Shown: positions 7,600-18,065, counted from the first letter of the stretch. The stretch: 64,000 nucleotides of DNA from Sphingobacteriia bacterium (GCA_017304685.1 JAFKLR010000003.1:620001-684000), one strand, 5' to 3'. Notes: generated by a model from the sequence alone, not told the origin. Translations and numbers: made by a program.

Positions 7600-9207
7600 A
7601 TGCATAATAAAAATTATATAAAAACCATTTTTTTAGGCTTAAGCATAACAACAAGCCTTATTTCTATTCCGAAGCTTTCTAGCGCTTCTGACCATACAAC
7701 TTATACCGAAATTAAACAAATTAATATTGAAGGTGAATCAATACTTTCCGCTAAAGATTTAGAAAAATGCATTGAAGATATCGAAGCAGATAAAATTACT
7801 ATGAATGATATTATGAAGATCACTGAAGATATTACAAAGCAATATATAGATAAAGGTTTTATTTTTTCTAAAGCTATTGTTCCTAAACAGGTTATTAAAG
7901 ATGGAATAATAACAATCGTTATGCTTGAGCCTAAAATTGAAAATATAATAATTGAGAATCCTCAACAAAAAATTAGCGATGAAACAATTAAAGAAATTAT
8001 CGAGAAAGTAATCAAAAAAGGAAACGTTATTAATATAAGAGACATAGAAAAAATAATTTTATTGCTTAATGAAAGAGCCGGAGTAATTGTAAAAGGTGAC
8101 CTTGTTAAAATTAAAAATAATAACTCCTTTAATTTTGTAGTTAAAGTAACTAGTCTTAAGAATTTTACTGCGGGTATTACAATTGATAATTTTGGTAACC
8201 CAGATTTAGGTCGCGCTCAAGCAAGTGGTTTCTTTAATTATTATAACCCTTTTAAAAAAGGCGATACATTTATATTTGAATTTGGTGGAAGTGGTGAAGA
8301 AATGCTATACGCCAAAGCAGGTTATAACATCCCTATAAATTATTATGGAACAAAATTAAGTTTAGGGGCAGCACATATAAAATATTTAATTCCAAATTTT
8401 ACCAATCTTAAACCCGAAGGAAATGCAAATGTAGTTTCTATAGGTATTACCCAACCAATTACTAAAAGCTTAAGCTCTCAAATTGAAACGGGTTTAATAT
8501 ATGAATATAAGACTCTAAAAAATATTACAACTCTTAATATAAACACTACTAAAGATATTAATGCAGGAAAATGGAATTTAAATGGTAAATTTTCAAATAA
8601 CATTTTAAATGGCGGTAATCTTTCAACAAATTTTAGTTACAATTATGGTTATTTAAAATTAAATGATGAAACAGATAGGGTTCAAGATTTGGCAACCAAA
8701 AAATCTGCTGGGAATTTTTCAAAAATTACTTATAATGCTGAGCTTTTTCAAAGGCTAAATAATAAATTTAGTACCAATATTTTATTACGCGGTCAACACG
8801 CTTTAAATAATTTAGATCCACTTGAAAAAGGTTCATTTGCAGGTCCAAATGGTGTGCGAGCTTATTCTTCTGAAGAAGGACTTGCAGATAATGGTTTTCT
8901 TGCTAGAGGTGAGTTAATTTATAATTTAAATGTAAAACAAAATAGTATATGGTTAGGACCATTTATAGATTATGGTCATTTAAGTTTACATAATAAAGTA
9001 TGGAATGGATGGCAAGGATCAAATACTAACTTAAAAAATAATTATGATTTACTGGGGACTGGATTTAGAATAAATTTTGCACCTTGGAAAGGAATAAGCG
9101 CTGATTTTACTGCAGCAAAACAATTAAAAGTTAATTTAAATAAATCAAATGGTTCTTGTCAAAAAGGAAAACAATTCTGGTTTCAAGTTAAAAAATATTT
9201 TAACTAA
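7600..9207 (+). CDS. TpsB outer-membrane transporter (FhaC/ShlB family) of a two-partner secretion system
   Basis: A 535-residue protein with a signal peptide (residues 1 to about 29, ending SSA), two POTRA-like segments (about 35-110, with YIDKGFIFSKAIVPKQ.IKDGIITI typical of the ShlB-type POTRA, and 112-190) and a C-terminal beta-barrel (about 190-535) rich in alternating aromatic strands. The barrel contains NGVRAY at 417-422, corresponding to the VRGY motif of the loop that plugs FhaC-type channels; the arginine is kept. It should export the exoprotein encoded by the convergent gene at 9204-18065. The stop codons overlap, which is unusual because TPS genes normally form a co-directional operon. 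No clear Shine-Dalgarno precedes the ATG. Confidence 0.88.
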   Translation: MHNKNYIKTIFLGLSITTSLISIPKLSSASDHTTYTEIKQINIEGESILSAKDLEKCIEDIEADKITMNDIMKITEDITKQYIDKGFIFSKAIVPKQVIKDGIITIVMLEPKIENIIIENPQQKISDETIKEIIEKVIKKGNVINIRDIEKIILLLNERAGVIVKGDLVKIKNNNSFNFVVKVTSLKNFTAGITIDNFGNPDLGRAQASGFFNYYNPFKKGDTFIFEFGGSGEEMLYAKAGYNIPINYYGTKLSLGAAHIKYLIPNFTNLKPEGNANVVSIGITQPITKSLSSQIETGLIYEYKTLKNITTLNINTTKDINAGKWNLNGKFSNNILNGGNLSTNFSYNYGYLKLNDETDRVQDLATKKSAGNFSKITYNAELFQRLNNKFSTNILLRGQHALNNLDPLEKGSFAGPNGVRAYSSEEGLADNGFLARGELIYNLNVKQNSIWLGPFIDYGHLSLHNKVWNGWQGSNTNLKNNYDLLGTGFRINFAPWKGISADFTAAKQLKVNLNKSNGSCQKGKQFWFQVKKYFN

Positions 9208-12200
9208 ATAGCATTGATTGGTAATAAGTTATCATAATCAAGTCTTTCGTGTTCTAAATTTTCTCTATTATAATCATTATAATTATTTTCAATATTAATT
9301 GAATCAATAGAAATTATTTCAATTAAATCATCAATAAGTACTTTAGGTAATTTTAAACTTATATAATTTGTGACTGCTTTTGACAAATGAGGATAAGCAA
9401 AAATAGTTTTGAAATACTCAATAGGAGCTGGGTTTCCACCTCCTCCACTACCGCCTCCGCCGCCACCGCCTCCTCCTGTACACGGAGTTGTACCTTCAAA
9501 TAAAACTGTACCATTAAGTATCACTTTTCCAATAATAGTTGGATCATAATGTATTGTGTTATCTCCTATTGCTCCATCAATAGTAACGCATGCACAATTA
9601 GCGTCTTTAATAGAAGCATTAGCGCTTGCAATTTGCGCAGCTCTTACCCTTAATGGATTTGTAAACAATCCAATAGTTCCGCCAGTATCAAAGTTAACAT
9701 CTCTAGTTGCATCGATATTAAATGTAGCGCTTCCATCTCCATCTAATATACTACCATTATTATTTATAGTAATATCTCTTGCGATTAAAGTTCCTGCTCT
9801 AAAATTACCTATAACATTTGTAAATGATATATCACCTGATCCATTAGCTGTAGCATTAACTCTTGTACCGAATACATTGGCAGAATCAAATATAATAGAA
9901 TTATTACCTGCAGTAGTCGTTAAAGTACTTATTCCTGTAACATTAAGTATTCCTGTATCAGAAATATTGCCATCAGTTGAAATTGTAAGGTCACCGTTTA
10001 CACTTGAATTACTAAAATTAATGTTAGATGTTGTACCGCTTAAGCTCGCATTTCCTGCTACTGTATTTAATGAAATAAGAGCACCATAAGAATTAGCATT
10101 ATTTAAAGTTATAGCTTTCATTATTCCAGTTGTACTAAAACTACTATTTCCACCTATGGTTAGTACCCCTGTATCAGTTATTATTCCAGCAGTACTTGCC
10201 GTAAAATTTCCGCCAACACTTGATGCAGCAAAGTTTAAATCAGAAGAAGTGCCGGTAAGTGAAGCATTTCCGTCGTTAGTATTTAGACTAACTGTTCCAC
10301 CAAACACATTAGCATTATTAAAAATAATATGTTTACCAATACCAGTTGTAGTAAAATCACTATTGTTTGTTACAGTAATTATTCCAGAATCTGAAATATC
10401 CCCACTAGTTGTAACTGATAAAATATTTCCAATATTTGATGCAGCAAAATTTAAATCAGAAGAAGTACCGCTAATTGTCGCATTTCCATTATTTGTATTT
10501 AAAGAAATTGTGCCTGAAAAATTATTAGCGCTATTAAAAGTTATATTTTTACCAACACCACTAGTAGTAAAATTTGCGTTTCCAAGTACAGATATTACCC
10601 CAGTATCTATAATATCATCTGTAGTATTTGCACTTAAGTTTCCTACTACTGCCGATGCAGCGAAATCAAGAATAGATGATGTATTACTTACCGAAGCATT
10701 TCCATTGACAGTATTCAAACTAATAGTTCCACCATATGTATTTGCATTATTTAAAGTAATATTTTTTCCTGCCCCTGTTACTGTAAATGCGGCATTGCCA
10801 GTTATAGATAGTGTTCCGCTATCAGTCAAATCACCAACAGATAGAGCTGTAAAATTTCCTCCAATGTTTGACGCAGCTAAGTCTAGGTTAGAATTTACAT
10901 TTGTTATTGAGATATCGCTCCCTAGGTCTGTATTTAAACTAACTGCACCAGTGTAACTACTTGCGCTATTTAAATTAATTGTACTTGCACCGCTTGTTGT
11001 GAAATTACTTGTTCCACTTACTGTAATAACACCACTATCTAATATATTACCTGTTGTAGTTGCACTTAAATTCCCACCAATTGTAGAAGCGGCAAAGTTC
11101 AAGGCACTTGTTGTATTCGAAACACTTGCGTTACCGGTAGCACCTGTTGTATTAAGGCTTATTGTTCCGCCATAAGTGTTGGCATTATCAAGTGTAATAT
11201 CATTATTATTGCCAGTAGAAGTAAATGATGCATTTCCGGTTATCGCTAAGACACCACTATCAGTTAAACTTCCTACTGAAGATGTAGTTAAATTACCGCC
11301 TATTGTTGATGCTGCTAAATCGAGTGCAGTTTGTACGTTTGTTATTGAAGCTGCTCCAGTGCCGGTATTTAAGCTTACTGATCCGGTATAAGAACTTGCG
11401 CTGTCAAGGGTGATGGTACTTGTACCACTTGTGGTGAAATTACTTGTTCCACCAACTGTAACGACACCACTATCTAATATATTTCCTGTTGTTGTTGCAG
11501 TTAGATTACCACCAATTGTAGAAGCTGCAAAGTTTAATGCGCTAGTAGTGTTCGTTACTGAAGCATTACCAATATTTGTATTAAGTGCAATAGTACCAGT
11601 ATAAGTATTAGCGTTATCTAAAGTAATATTTGTCCCTACACCTGATGTACTAAATGACGAATTACCACCCACCGATATATTACCAACATCTGTAATATTA
11701 CTTGAAGTACTAGCAGTTAAGTTACCACCAACTGAAGAAGCTGCAAATATTAGGGCACTTGTCGTATTAGTTAATGATGCGTTACCGGTAGCACCTGTTG
11801 TATTAAGGCTTATTGTTCCACCGTAAGTGTTAGCTTGATCAAGCGTAATGTCATTATTACTACCAGTTGTAGTAAATGATGCATTACCAGTTATTGCAAG
11901 AATACCGCTATCAGTTAAACTTCCTACTGAAGATGTAGTTAATGTACCGCCTATTGTTGATGCTGATAAATCAAGAGCTGTTTGTACGTTTGTTAATGAT
12001 GCATTACCAGTGTCTGTATTTAAACTAACTGCACCTGTATAACTACTTGCGCTATTTAAATTAATTGTACTTGCACCGCTTGTTGTGAAATTACTTGTTC
12101 CACCTACTGTAATAACACCACTATCTAATATATTTCCGGTTGTAGTGGCTGTTAAATTCCCACCAATTGTAGAAGCGGCAAAGTTCAAGGCACTTGTTGT

Positions 12201-15200
12201 ATTCGAAACACTCGCGTTACCGGTAGCACCTGTTGTATTAAGGCTTATTGTTCCACCGTAAGTGTTAGCTTGATCAAGCGTAATATCATTATTACTACCA
12301 GTTGTAGTAAATGATGCATTTCCGGTTATCGCTAAGACACCACTATCAGTTAAGCTACCTACCGACGATGTAGTTAATGTACCGCCTAATGTTGATGCTG
12401 CTAAATCGAGTGCAGTTTGTACGTTTGTTATTGAAGCTGCTCCAGTGCCGGTATTTAAGCTTACTGATCCGGTATAAGAACTTGCACTATCAAGTGTAAT
12501 GGTACTTGTACCACTTGTGGTGAAATTACTTGTTCCACCAACTGTAACGACACCACTATCTAATATATTTCCTGTTGTTGTTGCAGTTAAATTACCACCT
12601 ATTGTAGAAGCTGCAAAGTTTAAAGCGCTCGTTGTATTTGAAACACTTGCATTGCCTGAGGCTCCTGTTGTATTAAGACTTATCGTTCCGCCATATGTAT
12701 TTGCGTCATTTAAGGTAATGGTATTATTGTTACCGGTTGTAGTAAATGACGCGTTACCAGTTATTGAAAGAACTCCACTATCGGTAATACTTCCTGTTGA
12801 AGAGGCAGTTAATGCTGCACCTACAGTTGATGCACCAAGATTTAATGCTGAAGTTACATTTGTTATAGAAGCCGCACCCGTTCCAGTATTTAAGCTCACT
12901 GCACCTGTGTAAGAACTTGCACTATCAAGTGTGATAGTACTTGCACCACTTGTGGTGAAATTACTTGTACCACCAACTGTAACGACACCTGTGTCTAATA
13001 TATTGCCTGTTGTAGTTGCGGTTAAATTTCCACCTATTGTTGATGCTGCAAAGTTTAACGCTGAAGTTGTGTTTGTTACTGAAGCATTACCGGTAGCACC
13101 TGTTGTATTAAGACTTATTGTCCCACCGTAAGTGTTGGCATTATCAAGTGTAATAACATTATTATTGCCAGTAGAAGTAAATGATGCATTTCCAGTTATT
13201 GCTAAAACCCCGCTATCAGTTATTGAACCTGTAGTTGTTGCAGCGAAAGTTCCTCCCACAGTTGAAGCACCAAAATTTAAATCAGAAGTAAAATTGCTTA
13301 AACTTACGTTACCCGTACCATGAGTATTAAAACTTGCGACTCCTGTAAGAGTAGTACCATTGTTTAAAGTAATATTACCATTATTAGCTTGTGTATCGAA
13401 ACGTGAAGTTCCACCAATTACTATAGCTCGATTATTACTAATGCTAGCTTGTGCTCTGAAATCAGAGTTTCCAGTTCCAGTATTAATACCACTTGTAGCA
13501 TCAAAATTTGCTCCTCCAATGTTAACTCCTCCAGCTCTATTATCAACTGCCCACAAATTACCGTTTTGAGTTAAAGCAGTAAAGTTTGTTGCAGAAGTTT
13601 GTAAAGCCACAGAAGCACTTCCAATATTACCAGTAGTGTTTAAAGTATTTGAAATTTTAGTAGCTACAGAAGTGGCTGTAAGCCTATTAGCTGCATTATC
13701 TTGTAAAATATTACTACCAGCTGTGGCTCCATTATTTTCAAGTAAAATGTGGTTAGCTGTAATATTAGCAACCGTAATATCCCCATTCGTAGAATTTGTT
13801 TTACCAGCACCGTCACGCATTATAATCTGAACATTTCCAGTACCTGCATTAAGGGTTGTGCCTGCAGCCATTGTTATTGCAGCAGCCCCTGCATCACGCT
13901 GTGCATCGACTACCCCATTTGCTAAAGTATCATTACCTATAATTGTTAAATTAGCGTTATCAGTTGTAATATTAGCATTTAATAAAACGCTTCTACCTGC
14001 CTGAAGTGTTAAAACCCCACCATTACCAGAAGCATTATTTACTGTAATTGCACTATTTACTGTTATATCATTATTAGCTTGTAATGTAACTGCTGTACCT
14101 GTATCTAAAGTATTAGTTAAAAAACTAGGATGCAAAGTTAAAGAACTGTTAGGATATCTACCATAAGTTAACCCATTTCCATTTACTACACCTAAATAAA
14201 CTTTACCTGTTCCGTCATTTGGAAAACTTGCAACATATCCGTTAAGAGCATCTACTGCTCTAACTAATGATGAATTCCCTGCGCTAGCAGCTGTACCTAT
14301 AATACTAGTTGCCGCACTAATTGTGCCTCGTGTTACACCGCCCGGGTGACCTAAAGTTACCGCTCCAGCATTAGACGTTGCTCCATTATCCCACCCCGCT
14401 GTTCTAACAAGGTAATAACCATTAGCTAAAGCTGTTCCACCCTGCAATCCATCACTTGCAGTTGATCCCATTAAACTATTTGAAGTACTAACCGCACCTA
14501 TTGTACCAGTTGAGCCATTTCCCCAAGTTACTGCACCAGCGCCAGCAATTGCTCCATTATCAGTACCAGAACCGTAGGCAAGATAATTTCCATCTGTTAA
14601 AGCAATAGCCCCATTATTCATATAAAAATCACCTCCAGTACTACCGTAAAGGCTATTAGTTGTTCCAACTGCTTCACCAACGTTATTGTTTACAGTCCTT
14701 CCATTACTACCATTAATCCATGTTGCAGCACCAACATTTGTTGTTGCACCTCTATCCCAATTTGCTGAAGAAACCACATAATTACCATTAGTTAAGGCTG
14801 TAAGTCCATGCAAACTAACTTGGTCCCCAGCTGTTGCACCATATAAACTATTTGAAGTACTAACTGCTCCTATAGTTTTTGTTCCAGCTGTTGAACCGTC
14901 ACTCCAAGTTACTGCTCCTACCTGTGAGGTACCACCATTCGCCCAAAAAATACTTCTAACAGCAAAATTACCATTAGTTAAAGCCACAACTCCACTAGCA
15001 TAACCGTTGCCTCCACCAGTTTGATCTCCAGCTGTGGAACCAACCAGACTGTTTGTAGCATTTACAACATCTTTTGTATTTCCAAGAACATTTTGGCCAT
15101 TACTACCATTAATCCACGTTGCAGCTCCCCTACTACCATTCCAGCTTGGACTTTTAATTACATAGTTACCATTAGAAAGAACTGTAATTCCACCTCCACC

Positions 15201-18065
15201 CACACCATAGCTTGCTGCGTTTCCATATTGAGTATTAGACATCCAGACTGAATTAGCTGAAGCGGAGGTTCCACTTGCCCATGTAACGGCTCCAGCATCC
15301 GCTGAACCTGCAAATACCCATTTTGGAGAAATTAGTACATAATTTCCGCTTGATAAAGCTGTTATACCTCCACTACTAGCATTATCGTTATTAGAAGTTC
15401 CATAAATACTATTAGTTGTACTTACTACTCCAACTGTTTTTGTTCCGGCAGTTGAACCATCGCTCCAAGTAGAAGCCCCTGCATCAAGTATTGCTCCATT
15501 ATCCCATAAAGGACTCGATACAACAAAATTGCCATTGGTTAAAGCGGTTATTCCACCACTACTTACCTGATCATTATTTGTACTTCCAATTAAACTATTA
15601 CTACTACTTAAGGTAGCACTTACATTTCCTTGAGAATTCTGACCATTCGCACCATTAACCCATGTTGCTGCACCACGAGCTGTACCTGATCCATTCCAAT
15701 TCGGACTTGAAATAACATAATTACCGTTAGATAAAACTGTTACACCTCCGCTACCAACTTGACTGTTATTTTCATTACCAGTTTGAGAATATCCAAATAC
15801 TGAACCAACATTTGCTCCATTTCCATCGCCCCATGTTACAGCGCCTGCGGCAGTAGTTGTAGCAGTATACCAATTTGGACTAATAATAACATAGTTCCCA
15901 TTTGGTAACGCAACAACTCCTCCACTTCCTACATTCTGATTAGCTCTAGCACCATATAGAGAATTAGTAGTGCTAGTTATACCTACTGTACCCGTATTAC
16001 CATTCCCCCAAGTAGTACCGCCGCCTTGAGTGAAACCTGCGCTATTCCATAATGGGCTTATTACAACATAATTGCCGTTTGTTAAGGCGGTAATACCGCC
16101 ACTGCTTACCTGATCACTGGCAGTATTTCCTATTAAACTATTTGTACTACTTACAGTGCCGCTTACACCAGTTGTTCCACTTCCCCATGTAGCAGCTCCG
16201 GCATCGGTTACCGTAGCGGTGTTAACTAATGGACTTTTGATTACAAAATTATTATTCCCTGTTAAGGTTATAATGCCGCCGCTACCTACCTGATCACTTG
16301 CTCTTGCTCCATTAAAGGTACTAATTAATGCTCCAGAAGTGCCATTATACAAGTAAACCGCTCCTGCATCTGTGGCAATTGCATCATCATTTGGAACAGC
16401 AATTACTATATTCCCATTACCTAAAACGGTTACATTTGTGCCAAATGTATTGCCTGCAAGTGGTGAAGGGTCTACTAATTGATAATAAGCAATGCTACCT
16501 GTAGTAGAATCGATTGTAATATTCTTTGGATCTAAAAGTAATTTACCTTCGGCGCTACCGGATGCTGTAACATTTCCTGCATAAACAAGCTCATCTTTTG
16601 ATGAAACTTCAACTAAACCACCTTTACTATTTTTACCTGTTCCATTAACTGTAATATTACCGCTAAATGATGTTTTATTATCTGACCAAACAACTACTTC
16701 TCCACCATCTCCTTCAAGTGTAGCATTCGCTGATATTGTAGTACTATGATTTATATTTGTAGTATTTGCGTTTGTTAATTCTCCTTTCCCATGAAAATCA
16801 CCGCCAATTTTAATTTTACCACCATTATCACCACCATTTGCCTCGATATTAGCGCCATGCAATTCAACGTTACTAGCAGTTATTTCAATGCTTCCGCCTG
16901 TATTTTCTTTACCAATTACCTCAATATTACCTGAAGAATAATAATTACCTTTTTCTTCACTTATAACTTTAATTTTTCCACCATTAGCCTCGCCGTTTGC
17001 TGCAATATTACCTTTAATACTTTCAATATATTTATCAACAAAGTTTATCGTAATATCACCACCGTCTTTCTCTAATCCATTAGCTTTAATACTTCCTTGA
17101 TTGATGATATTACGGCTATTAATCTTAATATTTCCACCTTTTATTCCACTTGCATCAAGAGTGCCGGTATTATAAACTCTATCGCTATTAACTGAAACCG
17201 ATCCACCTTCACTCTGAATTATGCCTTCATTATTGATAAGCTCGCTTTCATAGCCTTCAAGAATAATTTGTCCATTTTTTTCAAGCAAGTTATTGGCCTG
17301 AATTAATCCTTGATTGTCAATTGTAGCTCCAATTAATTCACCCTTAGCTTTTCCTGCAATAATTATATTTCCACCATTTGCAATAATAGCAGATTTATTA
17401 ATTATCATTCCATCAAGAGCTGCTTCATCAATTACTACATTAATTAACCCATTATTATCATAATTAAAGCTAACTTGTTCACCTGAAATTAGAGCTAATT
17501 TACCTTCATTAGCTTGAATTTTTCCTTCATTAGTAATTCTTTGACCAATTAGTATTACATTACCTTTTTCTGCTGAAATAATGCCTTTATTAATTATTTC
17601 TTTACTATCCCCTATTCCTGCCCATTTATGGTCAATTTGATTTAATGTTGATGCAACTAATCCGCCAACATCTATACGAGCATTTTCACCAAAAATAACG
17701 CCATTAGGATTAATTAAATAAACCTGACCATTGGCATTCAAGCGACCTTGAATATCCGATACTTCACTGCCGATAACTTTATTTATTGCAATAGAATCGT
17801 TACTGGGTTGTTGAAAGTTAACCGTTGCATTTTCGCTAATACTGAAATTCTGCCAATTGGTAACTAAAGTGTTTGTTTGCTGAATAACGTCCAGTGTTGT
17901 AGGTGTGTAATTTAAGGTAGCATTTCCCTGGACTATTTCGCTACCGGAAGGAAGAATATGAGATAAAGTTTCGTTAGCAGAACAAATATTATAATTTGAT
18001 AGAATGATTGTAAAACCTAGTAAACTAGATAAAATAGTTTTACTCTGAAGTTTTTTAATCATCAT
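9204..18065 (-). CDS. giant TpsA exoprotein, filamentous-haemagglutinin-like adhesin with two repeat arrays
   Basis: About 2953 residues from the ATG at 18065 (a TTG at 18074 and a second ATG at 18062 are alternatives). In order: a signal peptide (to about residue 36); a TPS secretion domain (about 37-260) with LPSGSEIVQG, the W-Q-N-F-S-I motif and INPNGVIFG, the NPNG signature recognised by TpsB; a Gly/Asn-rich beta-helix stalk (260-520); about 13 repeats of roughly 65 residues (NGNYV.SSP..D.GA....GA.TWG.G.TG); a linker; about 16 repeats of roughly 70 residues (GGNLTATTTGNILDSG.ITV.G); a cysteine-containing segment; a polyglycine run; and a final polar domain of about 75 residues. It is expected to be a surface or secreted adhesin exported by the protein at 7600-9207. 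The repeat type in the first array resembles ones I have seen in other large bacterial surface proteins. Confidence 0.9.
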   Translation of the reverse strand: MMIKKLQSKTILSSLLGFTIILSNYNICSANETLSHILPSGSEIVQGNATLNYTPTTLDVIQQTNTLVTNWQNFSISENATVNFQQPSNDSIAINKVIGSEVSDIQGRLNANGQVYLINPNGVIFGENARIDVGGLVASTLNQIDHKWAGIGDSKEIINKGIISAEKGNVILIGQRITNEGKIQANEGKLALISGEQVSFNYDNNGLINVVIDEAALDGMIINKSAIIANGGNIIIAGKAKGELIGATIDNQGLIQANNLLEKNGQIILEGYESELINNEGIIQSEGGSVSVNSDRVYNTGTLDASGIKGGNIKINSRNIINQGSIKANGLEKDGGDITINFVDKYIESIKGNIAANGEANGGKIKVISEEKGNYYSSGNIEVIGKENTGGSIEITASNVELHGANIEANGGDNGGKIKIGGDFHGKGELTNANTTNINHSTTISANATLEGDGGEVVVWSDNKTSFSGNITVNGTGKNSKGGLVEVSSKDELVYAGNVTASGSAEGKLLLDPKNITIDSTTGSIAYYQLVDPSPLAGNTFGTNVTVLGNGNIVIAVPNDDAIATDAGAVYLYNGTSGALISTFNGARASDQVGSGGIITLTGNNNFVIKSPLVNTATVTDAGAATWGSGTTGVSGTVSSTNSLIGNTASDQVSSGGITALTNGNYVVISPLWNSAGFTQGGGTTWGNGNTGTVGITSTTNSLYGARANQNVGSGGVVALPNGNYVIISPNWYTATTTAAGAVTWGDGNGANVGSVFGYSQTGNENNSQVGSGGVTVLSNGNYVISSPNWNGSGTARGAATWVNGANGQNSQGNVSATLSSSNSLIGSTNNDQVSSGGITALTNGNFVVSSPLWDNGAILDAGASTWSDGSTAGTKTVGVVSTTNSIYGTSNNDNASSGGITALSSGNYVLISPKWVFAGSADAGAVTWASGTSASANSVWMSNTQYGNAASYGVGGGGITVLSNGNYVIKSPSWNGSRGAATWINGSNGQNVLGNTKDVVNATNSLVGSTAGDQTGGGNGYASGVVALTNGNFAVRSIFWANGGTSQVGAVTWSDGSTAGTKTIGAVSTSNSLYGATAGDQVSLHGLTALTNGNYVVSSANWDRGATTNVGAATWINGSNGRTVNNNVGEAVGTTNSLYGSTGGDFYMNNGAIALTDGNYLAYGSGTDNGAIAGAGAVTWGNGSTGTIGAVSTSNSLMGSTASDGLQGGTALANGYYLVRTAGWDNGATSNAGAVTLGHPGGVTRGTISAATSIIGTAASAGNSSLVRAVDALNGYVASFPNDGTGKVYLGVVNGNGLTYGRYPNSSLTLHPSFLTNTLDTGTAVTLQANNDITVNSAITVNNASGNGGVLTLQAGRSVLLNANITTDNANLTIIGNDTLANGVVDAQRDAGAAAITMAAGTTLNAGTGNVQIIMRDGAGKTNSTNGDITVANITANHILLENNGATAGSNILQDNAANRLTATSVATKISNTLNTTGNIGSASVALQTSATNFTALTQNGNLWAVDNRAGGVNIGGANFDATSGINTGTGNSDFRAQASISNNRAIVIGGTSRFDTQANNGNITLNNGTTLTGVASFNTHGTGNVSLSNFTSDLNFGASTVGGTFAATTTGSITDSGVLAITGNASFTSTGNNNVITLDNANTYGGTISLNTTGATGNASVTNTTSALNFAASTIGGNLTATTTGNILDTGVVTVGGTSNFTTSGASTITLDSASSYTGAVSLNTGTGAASITNVTSALNLGASTVGAALTASSTGSITDSGVLSITGNASFTTTGNNNTITLNDANTYGGTISLNTTGASGNASVSNTTSALNFAASTIGGNLTATTTGNILDSGVVTVGGTSNFTTSGTSTITLDSASSYTGSVSLNTGTGAASITNVQTALDLAASTLGGTLTTSSVGSLTDSGVLAITGNASFTTTGSNNDITLDQANTYGGTISLNTTGATGNASVSNTTSALNFAASTIGGNLTATTTGNILDSGVITVGGTSNFTTSGASTINLNSASSYTGAVSLNTDTGNASLTNVQTALDLSASTIGGTLTTSSVGSLTDSGILAITGNASFTTTGSNNDITLDQANTYGGTISLNTTGATGNASLTNTTSALIFAASSVGGNLTASTSSNITDVGNISVGGNSSFSTSGVGTNITLDNANTYTGTIALNTNIGNASVTNTTSALNFAASTIGGNLTATTTGNILDSGVVTVGGTSNFTTSGTSTITLDSASSYTGSVSLNTGTGAASITNVQTALDLAASTIGGNLTTSSVGSLTDSGVLAITGNASFTSTGNNNDITLDNANTYGGTISLNTTGATGNASVSNTTSALNFAASTIGGNLSATTTGNILDSGVITVSGTSNFTTSGASTINLNSASSYTGAVSLNTDLGSDISITNVNSNLDLAASNIGGNFTALSVGDLTDSGTLSITGNAAFTVTGAGKNITLNNANTYGGTISLNTVNGNASVSNTSSILDFAASAVVGNLSANTTDDIIDTGVISVLGNANFTTSGVGKNITFNSANNFSGTISLNTNNGNATISGTSSDLNFAASNIGNILSVTTSGDISDSGIITVTNNSDFTTTGIGKHIIFNNANVFGGTVSLNTNDGNASLTGTSSDLNFAASSVGGNFTASTAGIITDTGVLTIGGNSSFSTTGIMKAITLNNANSYGALISLNTVAGNASLSGTTSNINFSNSSVNGDLTISTDGNISDTGILNVTGISTLTTTAGNNSIIFDSANVFGTRVNATANGSGDISFTNVIGNFRAGTLIARDITINNNGSILDGDGSATFNIDATRDVNFDTGGTIGLFTNPLRVRAAQIASANASIKDANCACVTIDGAIGDNTIHYDPTIIGKVILNGTVLFEGTTPCTGGGGGGGGGSGGGGNPAPIEYFKTIFAYPHLSKAVTNYISLKLPKVLIDDLIEIISIDSINIENNYNDYNRENLEHERLDYDNLLPINAI
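9790..13280 (-). repeat. intragenic tandem array, ~70-residue units (second repeat class of TpsA)
   Basis: About 16 units of roughly 210-215 nt encode (I/V)GG.L....G.I.DSG...I.GNASF...G....ITL..ANTYGG.ISLNT. Units alternate between two subtypes (ITGNASF type and VGGTSNF type), giving a longer ~430-nt period. Parts are nearly identical in DNA: the block around 11306-11500 recurs around 12392-12586, an offset of 1086 nt (362 codons). Such identity suggests recent duplication or ongoing homogenisation. Confidence 0.9.
14290..16470 (-). repeat. intragenic tandem array, ~65-residue units (first repeat class of TpsA)
   Basis: About 13 units encode variants of GSGG(I/V)TALTNGNYV(V/I)SSP.W..GA...GA.TW..G..G..G.VS..NSL(Y/I)G. 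Units are more diverged in DNA than those of the 9790-13280 array, which suggests an older expansion. The regular NGNYV...AGA.TWG pattern is compatible with a beta-propeller or beta-solenoid, but no structure can be fixed by eye. Confidence 0.85.

Noticed and set aside
9556..13830. Series of open frames on the plus strand (60-266 codons) inside tpsA
   Set aside because: They mirror the repeat array of the minus-strand exoprotein; the translations are repetitive Val/Leu/Pro-rich strings with no ribosome sites. Antisense artefacts of repeat composition.
9204..18065. Possible horizontally acquired island containing tpsA
   Set aside because: The different base composition follows the Gly/Thr/Asn/Ala-rich repeats; no integrase, tRNA site or flanking direct repeats were seen, so transfer cannot be claimed.
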